NCBI GenBank assembly: GCA_034190875.2
Contig: CM067346.1
Location: 12,425,751-12,489,750 of the forward strand
Source of the DNA: Urechis unicinctus
Lineage: Eukaryota; Annelida; Polychaeta; Xenopneusta; Urechidae
Direction: 5' to 3'
Length of the DNA stretch: 64,000 nt
Numbering within the stretch: position 1 is the first letter of the stretch; every line of letters starts with the position of its first letter. This document shows positions 1 to 12,150 of this stretch, in pieces. The notes below the pieces were generated by a model. The model was not told the origin of the DNA, ran no database searches, and was given only the letters and a program-made list of their open reading frames with translations. Both the position numbers and the translations under genes were made by a program.

Positions 1-330
1 CCGGGATTCTGTATCTGGACCAAAGTAACTACAAGTTCCCAAATACAGCACTAGAGGTGCTACAAGATCTGCAGCAAATGGTACTGAGCCCTCATTTGGG
101 TGATTAGCCGATACAGTTAAAATATATAGTGATATTTGTTTATTGCGCGTTTCACCAAGAGTAACTAGTCATTTCTACGTCCATTGACCGTTATGCAGCA
201 AAGAGTCACACTATATCAGAACTCTGCGTCCTCGCAGGTTGCCATCTATTTTTTACTTATGGATGCTGCGGTCGTTGTCACGAGTTAAGATAAGAATATT
301 TTGTTTTATGGGAATGACATCCAATAACCC
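1..330. repeat. Older internal repeat, partner of 8,350-8,680
   Basis: The left end of the window aligns, diverged, with 8,350-8,680. Both carry caaagtaac, then actagaggNgct, a 'gcagcaaatg/gctgcaaatgatgct' block, an 'agagtcac/agagccac' block, the conserved string cgcaggttgccatctatttt and then gataagaat. The order and approximate spacing are the same. This shows that the 16-kb unit contains an earlier duplication of roughly 8.3-kb period. Further copies are at 16,487-16,780, 18,740-19,045 and 26,267-26,560. Confidence 0.75.
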
Positions 331-719
331 GAGTCTTTTCGTTAACCTCGTTCTTTGGGAACTCTGATTTCATAATTTTGACGGGATGCGAGTTTTAACC
401 GAAAAGCATCCATAGGCAAAAACGGGCTTGTTTATTTCTTATAACTCTTTATCTCAATTCCCATTACGACAGCTCTTTAGCTAACGGTAACATTCTGCAA
501 TGTAAGAATCATTTGAACTCTAGACGATTTGACCTTGCTAGCTGTCAACAGTTCATTTATCGTGATTAAATGCCCAATAACCCGAAGATATCGAATGAGC
601 GATATGTTATTCTAGTGACTACGCAATGGATTGTATAGTGTCGAGCTTTATAATTACACGCAGCGTGTGAATTATTCTGGCGTTCTGCCATTTCGCCATT
701 ACTATAAGATCTTAATGAC

Positions 720-1372
720 AAAATAACGGACGAAATAGGCTAATCCGGCACATATCCCAGAAACGACGGACACAGAGTTATCTTTGCTTGCGTATGTACG
801 CGTTATTCAACACAGCAATACCTCTCACAGATATGTATCATTATTGCAATAGGCAAGTGGGCTTTAATGCTTATAACAAGTTGGTAACACGGCAAAATGC
901 AATCTGTGTCAAATGTATGGATGCAACTTTCTCAATTTGGCGCGTTGACATATGCGTGTTGTTTATTCCTACGTAAGAATTGAAAGTCTGGAACTGAAAT
1001 AGTCATGTGTTATAATTCGCTCTTATAAATATTTGCGAAAAACATTGACACCACAACACGAAATGTTCTGTTAAGCGAAAGTTTCCATGGCAAAAACAAT
1101 GTCTTATGTCGCTGCAAATAGCAGTCTCTCGCGTTATGAGTATATACATATTTTTATCAAGAGGCTAAATTTACATAAGATTTATTGTTAATTGCCTATT
1201 ATTTGATAGCACAAATCAAGGGTACAATGACTACAGCCACGGTATATCGCTTATATTATTCACATTATTAATTAATAAGATTATTCAAAGGTGCGAAATA
1301 TCTGTGGCTCGTTGTTATATAGGCACGATTAGGTAGTTGCTTGTGTTTACGCCGATGATATATCCCTATGCA
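720..1372. other. Block in L1 replaced by a different sequence in the other copies
   Basis: Left of 720 and right of about 1,372 the sequence aligns with both 16,487-17,758 and 26,267-27,663. Between these points it does not: the other two copies share a different ~480-base block (about 17,076-17,555 and 26,985-27,470). Either one lineage received an insertion plus a deletion, or the block was replaced by conversion. A 62-codon ORF at 788-976 lies inside and has no recognisable content. Confidence 0.6.
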
Positions 1373-2435
1373 TTATAATTGATTCACAGACTCCTATGAT
1401 ATATTGGTCAATTTAATAATAATAATACTTTTGGTATGTATGTTGCACACAAATCATCATGTCGAAGTATACAACGGGAAGACGTTACGGGTATTAATTA
1501 CTTGCCAGTCGTCAGACTAGCAGGTAATTCCAGCCGGTTATATAAATACCGTTCCTTTTGAATGCGAAGGTAAATCCTTGAGGTAAATCATATCCGGCAC
1601 AGAAAGGACACATTAACTAATTGTCCAAAAACAGGCAGATTGTTGCGTACGTCGATATAATTAGAAAAGTTGTTATAACGCCTGGCTGTAGCTGATCATA
1701 AACCGACTAGTACAGGTTCAGCTATAACGTTTTGCTGATACTATATTAAGATGCGGCTACGGAAATATATGTATTTGCTGAAATGTTCCATAAATTTTTA
1801 GTAAGGCAAGAAATTTCATTGATGCAACCGCAGGCTTAAACAAGTAAAACCTATAAATTCAATTGCATGTGTATTATGCTTTTATATAATGTAGCTTTAC
1901 AAAGAAACAGCCATGCGATATTCGCTAAAAGCGGCATACATTTACCATGTCGATACTATCCTATTCACTTTGAGCAATGACGTATACGCCGGTTGTACAG
2001 TGTAAGTGACCATATATCATTGTATTCTGATTCAAGTTGACGGGTCCATTGTTATCCGTGACAATGCTTTGGCAAGCAAACGTTTAGTTTATTCATCGAT
2101 ATTCTTTGATGGTTGTCACAGTGACAAATGTCCCTAGTTTTATCAACAAAGGAACAGTACATTGACGAGTAAATACGCCCAAAATGAAACAATTATCTGC
2201 AACATTCACCCGAATGCAGAGGCCATTTTAATGCTACAAATGTATTCAAATGACTCTTTGGGGCGAATCTGCCACCGGTTAGAGTGAGAAGGGAGTACAA
2301 TATTCATTATTTGTGCTGATTCATATCGCAGGGAAGCCTTGCTGTGACATTTTTATGTTAGATGGCACCATGAGATCGGTTTTCGCCTGACTTATTAAGT
2401 TAACGTTATGCTAAAGTGGTGAAGTATGGATTGGC

Positions 2436-2651
2436 ATGAGCTTAAAGCACTTAAACATAGAGCACAATCAAACAGGTGTTAGGACAAATGTTCAAGAACT
2501 AATATTCATTTGTGGCAGTATTTTGAGGACGCAATGGTGTAGCCTCAGAAGCAATATAATTGGTTCTATTAAACCCATATACGGTATTTCCATCATTAAA
2601 TACTCGACTATTCTGATCACTGCATTGGTCCATGCGAATTCCGGAATGTAG
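2436..2651 (+). other. ORF kept open in two repeat copies, probably not a gene
   Basis: A 71-codon frame here has a full-length counterpart at 28,422-28,637. The copies differ at about 15 of 216 bases: roughly 8 changes alter the residue and 6 are silent, and the stop changes from TAG to TAA. That ratio is only slightly below neutral expectation. The residue changes include Trp to Ser, Pro to Ser and Gly to Ser. No domain, signal or cysteine pattern is recognised. It is best read as a chance ORF copied with the repeat. Confidence 0.35.
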
Positions 2652-5600
2652 CTTCATTATTCAAGTGGAATGTTCGTCTGGTGTTTGGTTTTGTATCACC
2701 TGATGCACTTGAAATAAATAGCAGTTAGAACGGGCAATTTAAAAGAAAAACAGCAGATGAAAGTCATACAATGATTATAATGACAATTGATCATGAAGAG
2801 AGGCCTCTTCTTGGCTATCCTGTAATACCAAACAACGCCAAGTTTGTCTGTATGATATGCATGATGAGTCCTCGATTGAATTCAAGCCAGGACAGATGCT
2901 GAGCACTGACAGTTAGTATCCCAAGACTGTCACATATTTGTGACCTTATCACTGATAATTGAGCTGGGCTTACAAATACCCCCCAACAATCGAAAACCAC
3001 CAATCTCACAACGGCCCCGCTGAAAAAGCGATTGCAATGAGTTACATATTTTACTTATCCACTTGTTCTATTTATCGGGAAAAGCCAATGCCGAATTGAT
3101 TACCAAATCCGAGTCGGCCCATAGCTTACTAATTGATAATCCGATATTGTATTAGACAGGGTTCTCACAAGTCCAAGACCCCGGGATAAACTTCCGCAGG
3201 GTCCTATCCAAAAGTTAGGGGTTATCCCGTTGATGCTTTGGATTTTAAATTTTGCATCGATTTATGCTTTTGACTTTTGTTAATTCGTAATCGCAAATAA
3301 ACTGGAAATTACTTCGAGTCAAACGCATCAATTGGCAAGAATGTTGTTTATTATTTGCGCGGCGGCTACGTATAAAAAAAACACTCGAAAAGCAAACATA
3401 CCATATTTTCTAAGTAGCTTCTAATGTTTTGAGACCGGTTTCGACTTTATTTATGCAATAAAACGCATGCAATTCTTGAATATTTTAGTTGTCTTTGTCT
3501 TATGGCTACTTCACTCTTTACCAATAAATTCGATTTTTTCATGAAGATGTAATGATAGTGTTTGTTGAACGAACAAATGCTCAGTACAAATTGGGAGGTC
3601 TCTTTCTTGTAACAATTGATTTCTCCACACCGTTCTCTACAAAGAAGGATATTAATGAGCCAGACCCATCTATATAAATTGTGTATTTCGGTCATGTCAG
3701 CAGATGTTGCTTGGTTGCTACGATTTAACTTCATTGTTCTTCTAGATTGATTTAAGACATATATTGCTGACACCCACAGTAGAAACACCAAGTCAGTGCG
3801 CATGAGTAAAAAACTAAATACTCAAAAAAGAAGTTTTATGTGCCAGATGGAAAGGATTATAACTATTTGTGCACAGGGCAAACACATATCACTTTGTTGA
3901 TATTTGCTCGGGAACTATTCAAATTGCGTAGTCCTATTACGTACTTACGGCTTTGCTTCAACCCTTGGTAATGACGTTCAAATATGGATGCAGAGCACTG
4001 ATCAGGAATCGTACTGTTGATGATCAATTGCGCATTGTATTAAAGAAATAAGTCACACCGGCTGTTACATAATGTCGCGATGAGTTGATCAGAATGGTGC
4101 TACCCATAGCTGATTTATTTAGTTGAACTGCATTAACGTGGTTATGTTATGCAATTCAGCTATACCGTTAAAACTAGACAATGCGTTATACCTGGTCGAA
4201 CTACTTTATGGGCTTGATTGTTGATAAAGATATCATCAAACATTGTTGTTTATCTTTGAGTCACACGCGTTGGTAATGTAAATGGAACCGAATACGTGGT
4301 TTCGAGGAATTCAGGTGAAGGAACGTAGTAAATAGCATTGAGGTGATTGATATAAGTGTCCCCCATGCGGTTCCACACGTTATATTTGCTATTTAAAGCA
4401 GATAATGTCACGGAAATGACACATTTATACTGGTATTTGGTGGTCTGTGCACTGATCCAATATTATTAGAAGTCGCAAATAAATGTATCGTTATCTATAA
4501 GCCGTCATATCAAGTAGAAGAGTGGCTTGTACCAATCATTGTCGTATGCGCGATCGTTGTTTTCAGTATTCATCATATGATATGGTAAGACACATACCAT
4601 TCGATTGAATGGAAGATTGGGAGATGAGCACAGCTAAGTTACAAGACCAGAACAAATGGCTCTGCGTCGATGGCGTTGTGTCATCGCAAGCCGGCAACTG
4701 CTACATAGCCTTGTTCTATAAATTATTCGCATGTCAATCAGTCATAGCTGGGAAATACCCAAGACGATGTTACACAACTCTTTAATCTTCGTGCTGCAGG
4801 ATTAGTGGCTCGTTGTTATGTGTAGTCAGCTGACAGATATAGCTAACGCGACTACACTAATGACAAATAATGGGAAGAACGCCGCTTAAATGTAGAACAA
4901 TGCAACACTGAATGATCAGATTATCATTGAATTCACAGGCGGATTGATTGATTATGATCATGTAATTGATGATACATACGCTGACAGCTTCACGTGGAGA
5001 GGTGCACATATGGTCTGAATATTTATCACTGACAGCATTTCCATCACGATTGAGTTTTCCGTATTTTACATACCGAATGAACTTAGTTTGTTTCTAAATA
5101 GACTTCATGGCGAATATTATTTGGTATTAATTGGTCATGAACAGCTTGTACAAACCATATGTCACGCAATTTATCAATTGAATAGAGCAAAGACGAAGTA
5201 ACGGTAACATTTTATTATCCAAAACAATGAACATGTCTTAGTTAATATCCAAGATACGGATAATTTGCCCTTTAAAAGACGCCAGTAAAAGATCCAGGGG
5301 AATCTTGGGTCAGACAGTTGTGATAAAAGTTTTCTGCTCGCCTCATATAGTGGTTTTAAAGCAGGTGGTGTATATATGTAGTTATATCGTAATGAAGGTC
5401 TTTTCAGAGACGGGTAATGATGAGTTGTCAGCTTCGGGTATAAACACGTACACGGATCGCATGATACATCCCTGTAACATGCTGGCTTTGAATAACTACA
5501 ATTAACGAAAAAATCCGATATCAACAACGCGTACTTAATGTGCCATTGTATTGATAGCAACTAGATCGCAAAAAAGCAATACGACAAGATATATATCGTT

Positions 5601-5888
5601 GAAGAGTTGCTTGCAAAGAACCTAAGGTGCAGTACCCGGATTAAACTTGTCGCAATATACTATGGGCACTATTGCGTTCACAAATGCGACCAAAACGTCG
5701 TTTACGGTCTGTTGAAGATTGATATAACGAATGACGCAAAGTTGTATTGACTCGTTTGGCTCTATGGTGCGTTTTTTCATGCATCGTTATCATCGACAGT
5801 ATACTTCCGTCGAAAATAACTTACACGTACGTCTCTATTTTTGTGGTTGAAATGGAGTATTACAAACCAAAAGAATGAACGTAGATCA

Positions 5889-6089
5889 TTGTTTCGATAT
5901 ATTTGAGTTCTCGTTTCTTAGAACAGCATCTTGCGGGTGGCAGGAACAAACTCCGAAACTGACAACATAACCGTTTACCCTCAGCCTATTGGCTTGATAC
6001 ACGTCCTTGGCGAGAACGGCACCCCCTGCTACAACAACGTCCGTCTTTTGACGAGGCCGATAACGACGACGAATGATAAGCAGCTCTAG
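5889..6089 (-). other. G+C-richer open frame without a start codon, possible coding relic
   Basis: On the minus strand 67 codons are open between TGA (6,090-6,092) and TGA (5,886-5,888), with no ATG. The stretch near 5,930-6,070 is visibly richer in G+C than its surroundings. The translation includes an alternating hydrophobic/Gly stretch (TDVVVAGGAVLAKDVYQ) and a Cys-Ser-Cys-His-Pro motif. The repeat copy near 30,040 lacks this block entirely. No family is recognised, and a chance open frame of this size is common here, so the coding claim is weak. Confidence 0.2.
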
Positions 6090-6183
6090 TCAAGATTGCA
6101 AATTCAAATTGTTTGGAGTAAGTTTATCTTGCCATCAGGCAGTACCTCGTTAACATGAAGGACTCGATTAATGCAATATGCCA

Positions 6184-6550
6184 CAGCCATAAGTTGTTCC
6201 AACTAGGCTGCAGCCATCTGTTGTTCCAACTAGGCCGCAGCCATCAATTGTTCCAACTAGGCCGCAGCCATCGGTTGTTCCAACTAGGCCGCAGTCATCA
6301 ATTGTTCCAACTAGGCTGCAGCCATCGGTTGTTCCAACTAGGCCGCAGCCATCAATTGTTCCAACTAGGCCGCAGCCATCAGTTGTTCCAACTAGGCCGC
6401 ATTCATCAATTGTCCCAACTAGGCCGCAGCCATCAGTTGCTCCAACTAGGCCGCAGCCATCAGTTGTTCCAACTAGGCCGCATTCATCAATTGTTCCAAC
6501 TAGGCCGCAGCCATCAGTTGCTCCAACTAGGCCGCAGCCATCAGTTGTTC
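6184..6550. repeat. 27-bp minisatellite, about 13.6 copies
   Basis: The unit is 27 bases, with core ttgttccaactaggc followed by cgcagccatc. Fourteen copies of the ttgttcc core were counted. Units differ at a few fixed sites (caattg/cagttg/cggttg; cagcc/cattc). A higher-order pattern is visible: three consecutive unit types repeat as an 81-bp block near the right end. The period is a multiple of three, so both strands stay open. The plus ORF 6,155-6,553 reads a 9-residue period QLFQLGRSH; the minus ORF 6,168-6,647 reads CGLVGTTDG. The homologous position at 30,057-30,138 holds only about three units. Confidence 0.95.
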
Positions 6551-7460
6551 TAAATGCTGCCAAGTCTACAACCCATGAACAGGGGGAAAACGTAAGCAGA
6601 ATCGCATAAGGATCAGTTATGTTTTGGCTTGCTACGTAGTAAGTCACATAGCATCAGGGGGATCCGTCCACCCAGCGCGGCGACATGCTCTGCCATTCAA
6701 CCAGCCAGCTTTGCAGCTGACTTAAGCATACACGATACTACGGAGCCGATGATCCCATGTGATGCAGCTGCTGCTTTCTACCAGCGGTTTCAGAGTGAGT
6801 CCACACTGTACATTATTGACGACTGTCGTATGGGTAGTATACCTGTTGCCTACCATAACTATTATACTTCGAGAGTATATATCAGAAACAGCTAACAGCA
6901 TGGGTCGTGATAGCAATGATTTCAGAATTCGAATACGTTCAGGTGGTGTGAGGTTATGTTGGAATATATTCTATTAGTATATGATCTGTGCAATGCAATA
7001 CAAATATAAATACAAATACCAATACGTCGATTGCTTTATGCGCAATAAACTTGTAACTGTGCACTGTGTCGCATTGTTTCTCACAATGATTTGTAACTAT
7101 AAAACCCCTATATTTTCCTTTCAAAGAACAAAATGATATATATTTCGATGACAGACAATTCACTCACGTTCAAGAATTTAACAACAGACTCCATCGCAAG
7201 ATACACAGAACATTCTCGAACCCGTTCGCATCAGATGTAGGTAAATGAGGCCATATATATCAGCATTAAATGGATGTAGATTGCCCGATTTTGACCTTAA
7301 TCCCATTTTGCATCGAGTTTATTGGAATAAATGGGTCATTTCAAGGAGATTCATGGGAGAGAAAGTCCACTTATTGCTTTGGCAGTTGACGCTGAATTGA
7401 AAAAATGTCATCACCGCAGCACATGACATAGCCATGTTCATTCTGTAGGTGGTACAGCCA

Positions 7461-7713
7461 GTGGCATAAAACCACAATATGTCATGTAGGTATCAATCAA
7501 TTAAAGTGGCCCACTTTATTAACCTTGCACTTTCAGATTCAAAACAAGGCATGTGGAATACCTGATGCGGTTTAAACCGCTGAATTATTTAGGTGGCATG
7601 CAACCACAATATGCCATGTAGGTATCAATCAATTAAAGTGGCCCACTTTATTAACCTTGCACTTTCAGATTTTAATAAAAGGCATATGGATGGGGTTTAA
7701 ACCATTGAATTTT
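7461..7713. repeat. Local tandem duplication, 132-base unit, two copies
   Basis: Copies are 7,461-7,592 and 7,593-7,713. Both contain caattaaagtggccc, ccttgcactttcag and ggtttaaacc. X2 has a single copy at 18,091-18,220, whose left part resembles copy one and whose right end (cagtgaattttgat) resembles copy two. Copy C at 30,841-30,861 contains the copy-one/copy-two junction (gaattatttaggtggc). The duplication therefore predates X1/X2, and X2 appears to have lost one copy. Confidence 0.9.
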
Positions 7714-7976
7714 GATACAACTAGTTATCGTCCGGATAACCATTAAGTTATAATAAGACGCTTAACAAGACATAGCACAGTCTTTGATCTCTACCTTCTG
7801 ATAGTTGGATGCATATTATTTGTAGGCTAAAACCGCATAACAAAATGAAATGTAAAATTTGGATTATAAAATATGAATTGGCGATGGCTTATTGATCTTA
7901 TGCAATTCATAAAGATTATCCCTGAGAGCTATAAAGACTCAATTATGTCGTCGGGTGCAGTTATCGTCAAGCTTCG

Positions 7977-8165
<189 letters not shown>

Positions 8166-8349
8166 AGGGGGGGGGTGATAATTAAAATAGACCTTGTGTA
8201 CAAAACGGAAATAAACGTAATAAATGTGAACCTATGCTGTTTTGATTCCAGGTTGGTCGAAATAATTTAGAGCAGACCACATTTAATCAAGATTTATCTT
8301 GAATAACAACTATATTATGACTTGCGTCAGTGCTAAAATCACGGCAAGA

Positions 8350-8680
8350 TAGCGATTATCACCAACCTGGATACTGTATCGGGATCAAAGTAACAGCAAG
8401 TTATTCAATAAACTACTAGAGGGGCTAAAATATATGCAGATGATCAGTTAGTTCAATTTGTTTGAGCCGCTGCAAATGATGCTGGACTCTCATAAGCGGA
8501 TTTGCGGATAAAGTTTGAACTGATCGAACAGGCCTCAGTTGATCATTGAGATCCACTAGATACAGACAAAGAGCCACTATTTATTAGAATCATGCTTGTT
8601 CGCAGGTTGCCATCTATTTTCTAACGATAAATACGGTGGTTATTACTAATGAAGATAAGAATCACGGACTATCTATCGAT
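8350..8680. repeat. Older internal repeat, partner of 1-330
   Basis: It contains gggatcaaagtaac, actactagagggg, gctgcaaatgatgct, cgcaggttgccatctatttt and gaagataagaat in the same order as 1-330. Divergence is much greater than between X1 and X2, so it marks an earlier round of duplication with a period near 8.3 kb. Confidence 0.75.
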
Positions 8681-9967
8681 TGATGATAAACATTGTGCAA
8701 GTATGCTCCCAAATCGTCAGTATGCATCGAAAGATGCACAAGATTAGGGATGAGCTGAGATAGGTGTTATTAATGGCTTGGCAAGAGGCAGGCTGTTATG
8801 GGAGTTAGTGCTTCTAGAAAATGAATTAATTTTCGAACTATCCCATATCTATGCAATTATATTCCGTTGAGTGTGTTCAAAAGTGAGTATTACGGTCGTA
8901 CATGACGAGAGGAAGTGTTGGATAACTGTTTGTGCCGCAATCTTTCTGAATAAAATGATGCCATACTCAAACAAATATTGTGGATGCTGCTTGAGCGCTC
9001 AGTCTGGAATAATATGTTTTTTGAGATGCACAACATTAAACAGCTGTTAGCTTTCTGAAAACGAACGTTTAAAACGCGAAAATGTAAATATTGGGAGCAT
9101 AATTGCCTTTCGCAAATCCACTAGTTGTTTATGTAGCATATTGAATAGACAAACAGTCAAATAATATTTATGGTCGACACTTGCACTTATCCTCTTGTTT
9201 GTACTTGGTTCAGTATATCACCCGTACATCGTTAGATATATTTGTTTTCACATAGGAACCCCATGTATAATGAGCAAACCCTCGACCTATGCAATGCATA
9301 AACAAATCATCAACATTCGGTTTTGAAAAAGAGTTTTTAGACCGATTCATGGAAAATGATATCAAGACACCCGATTTCAATGGCCTTTGCAAAGCTCGAC
9401 TTCTTCATTTTGGTGGGAAGTGAACATGAATAAAAATATGACAAACGGTGGACGCCAAAAAACATCCGAAAGCACAAACAGGTGGAGTTTAAGCGATAGC
9501 AGAAGAAAATGGTAGCCCAAAACAGCCATCCAAGTTGAAAGAGAATAGTTAAACTATTCAGAGATATCATTCCAGGATAATCACACAAGGAAAGTGAAAT
9601 ATGTCTCAAATTGAATGGTAGCGGATATACTACGCTTGGTAAATAATGTTATATCAAAGATGCGATCACGTCAGCTTACATACTGACAGATTGTTTTGAT
9701 TGCCGCTCGACCACCATAATCATCTCTATGCAAAAGGTAGGTAAGCATGCATGTGACCATGCACATTGTGGTTATCTTTGATCTCATCATATGAGGTTTT
9801 GTACGCAACAGTAACATTATGGCCTTAATTAGTTACCTTCTGACATTTTTGATATCGAATTTTGCTATGATGTAAGTTTTTTGATTAAAACATAGATACA
9901 GTCCCCTTGCAGATCATTTTCTGTGCTGGGCGTACTCTTGTAAAATGTATTCAGCATTCCATTAGTC

Positions 9968-10258
9968 ATGGTGAGTAAATTACGAAGTTACAATTCTGAA
10001 GGATCTGATGTGCCTTGTTTTCAGCAAGTTAATCATGCAAATGATACGATCGAGTTAAGCAATTATATTACATCATGCCTGTTGGAAATAACGTGTCACT
10101 CGTTGTGCTCAGGCGCTTTGATTATGTTCTATTTATGCGAATATGTTACTGGCCATAGGAATTGCTTTGGCCAACATAGCATTTTTGCATATGATGATCC
10201 GGGCGATAATGATAAATTAAACCAGATGACAGTAGCTTGGATGAAGCGCAATGCATAA
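9968..10258 (+). other. 96-codon ORF kept in both X copies, no sign of selection
   Basis: The equivalent ORF is 20,348-20,638. By hand count about 8 of 10 differences change the residue (Asn to Tyr, Cys to Gly, Tyr to Ser, Asn to Lys, Gln to Arg, Met to Ile, and a double change Lys to Glu) and about 2 are silent. That is the ratio expected without constraint. There is no recognisable domain or signal peptide. It is a chance ORF or a dead relic rather than an active gene. Confidence 0.4.
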
Positions 10259-10984
10259 TTCGTGGTTGGATCAGTTCGTTGCATTCTTTAACGATTATAT
10301 TCAACAACATGCTTAATTATTGGCGATATTCTATATAGTGGATCTCAGACTTCACAATGTCTTACACATGTCGTTTTCTAAGTTGCAATTGCACTACACA
10401 GTAGCCTAGATCTGTTAAGAGATCAGGGTCAGTAACTATCGTAGATGCCGGTAGCCACGTGTTCCCGTGTTAAATTGCCAGGCGATGAACGGTAACGCAG
10501 CAACACGCTGACACGATAAAGAGCAACTTTCCTAACGCATTGTGGTTTTTTTGTCAAATTCAGTAGCAGTCTATTTTCGTTCAACCGCAAGGTTAGAATT
10601 GTGGTCTAACCTCACAAGATGCATTGTATTGTATGGTATGCAATGCGTGGGCGCTGCAAGTATATAGGGCCGCGCAGTAGTGCTCGTATTACCCGCAGTT
10701 ACGAACAAGCAAATGAGCTTATTTATATCAGTAAGCATTTAGTGAATCATACTTACCGCATCACACGTAATTATGTCATATATGCGATATGAGTTATCAT
10801 AAGCTGACTAGTAAAATGGAGTCAAACAATCGGCAGCATATACACAATCATACCACAATAACAAAAAACAAAACTAAGCTTAATTGACAAACTGTTAGAA
10901 TCCGCAAAATACACACAACCAGCGGCTGGGTGTAACATTTCTATCAGATCGGTTCACCAATGTAGTGGAATAAATTTGATCGGA

Positions 10985-11165
10985 ACCTTATCATCGAGGC
11001 AGTGCATGCTTTAAGACTGATTCCAAATGTGCCCAATGGGATAGTATACAGCGGTCGTTTGTCTATCGTAGTTTGAGAAGTCAACGGGGTGAGAGGCATG
11101 ACGTCCTGATTCTATGTCTAAATAGGGGCATTAGACGTATTCATTTACATCACTCGGGGATGGAA
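10985..11165. repeat. Member of dispersed repeat family 'toxic-free core' P
   Basis: This block (core words cagtgcatgct, ccaaatgtgccca, cggtcgtttgtct) has a close copy at about 21,190-21,375 in X2 and two strongly diverged copies at about 35,695-35,900 and 58,545-58,745. All four keep the string ggtcgtttgtct and a downstream 'catcactcggg/catcattcagg' block in the same order. The label P is used only in this annotation. No ORF is shared by all four copies, so the conservation reads as common descent of non-coding DNA. Confidence 0.75.
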
Positions 11166-12019
11166 CGGTTGAACTAGACACCAATGGACGTAAGTCAGGT
11201 TGATAACCTTATTACAGCTCAGCACCAAGCCACAGTGTAACAAGCATTTTATTGTCGCAATAGGACGCAACTGGGTCAAAAAAAGACGTTCCTCGAGAAT
11301 CAGATTAATTTGATTAACATTTCGAAAATAATTAGTCATTATGTGGTATTTTTTACCAAGCATTTGCCATGCATCGATTTAATACAAAGCGTTTTGATGG
11401 TTAGACGTAAGGCAATAGTTACAGATTATGCCTAACACGCTTCGGCCGAATACATCCACGGTATATTCAATTAACTCGACGGGAACCTTTGCCAGCAAAA
11501 GAACTGATTAACAGCCGACAGAGATTTGAAATCCTTTTGGATGTAGTTTAATCTACACCCACTTATATTAACCAACCTTTTTTTAATCTCCTGTGAGATT
11601 TGAAACCTGATTAGGACAGAGATGTATAAGCATCCACTAATGCCATGCAATATCGTCACCCGAAAGAACCATTGCAACAAGCAAAATGGTTTATATCTAG
11701 CATAATAAATGTGTTCTCTACGAGTTCGAATGCAAATTAGCTACAAAGCCAAATGAAGAGAGAAATTAATGTCGCCAGCGTGTTAATGTTTTCATCATCA
11801 TTTTTGAACTTGTTACCGGCTGAATACCAAAGGCGTAGCATAAGGATGTGGAACAAATAAATAGGATTGTTAACTCATTGTGATTTTAATGGTGATTGAC
11901 ATATTTTGTTTGTGGGGGTTATCTTGGGATGTGTTTGCACACAAATCGGACGAAATCATCTTGCGCACTGAATCTCGTATTTTTTCTGCGAACAGTCGAA
12001 TACTATAACAATGATATTG

Positions 12020-12150
12020 GGTAATACTTAAGGAATGGGTAGTAATTGCTGAGATGGGTGTCCTGATCTGTGTGCCATGCAGTGATTTAGCTTGCGTAAA
12101 ATGCAAGCTATTATATCGTGTAAAATTGCTCTTCTCATTTGTTAAGCAGA
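12020..12150. repeat. Member of dispersed repeat family Q
   Basis: The core is gctgagatg, then 'gccatg', then 'catttagcttg' or similar, then 'attatatcgtgtaaa' and 'gctNtNcNcatttgttaa'. A close copy lies at about 22,225-22,350 and diverged copies at about 51,335-51,455 and 61,065-61,195. In all copies the order is the same. The 64-codon ORFs at 12,054-12,248 and 22,258-22,452 differ by two residue-changing substitutions, but they are broken in the diverged copies, so coding is not supported. Confidence 0.75.

Larger units (their letters stand above)
1..7122. repeat. Older repeat copy L1 (left flank of the tandem array)
   Basis: This stretch matches 16,487-17,758 and, continuing past the 10-kb tandem duplication, 27,664-30,861. 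Shared landmarks run in the same order, for example the words ctagaggtgc, gcgatatgttatt and cattgattcacagactcc-like text. Hand comparison gives roughly 10% mismatch near the left end and about 7% around 2,436-2,651, so this is an older duplication than the neighbouring one. The right-hand copy lacks several blocks present here (near 2,900-3,468, 3,588-3,780, 3,890-3,978, 4,100-4,943 and 5,728-6,200). No convincing gene was found. The longest non-minisatellite ORFs are 70-130 codons, as expected by chance in AT-rich DNA. The window begins inside the unit, so its true left end is unknown. Confidence 0.85.

Noticed and set aside
6155-6647. The 132- and 159-codon minisatellite ORFs as real repeat proteins
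   Set aside because: Both strands are open only because the unit is 27 bases and lacks stops. The sister copy is reduced to three units and no flanking coding sequence is recognisable.
11715-11740. tRNA-like B-box word gttcgaatgc
   Set aside because: There is no matching A box at the right distance, no acceptor-stem pairing and no anticodon arm. Other gttcgaa-type words in the window also fail.
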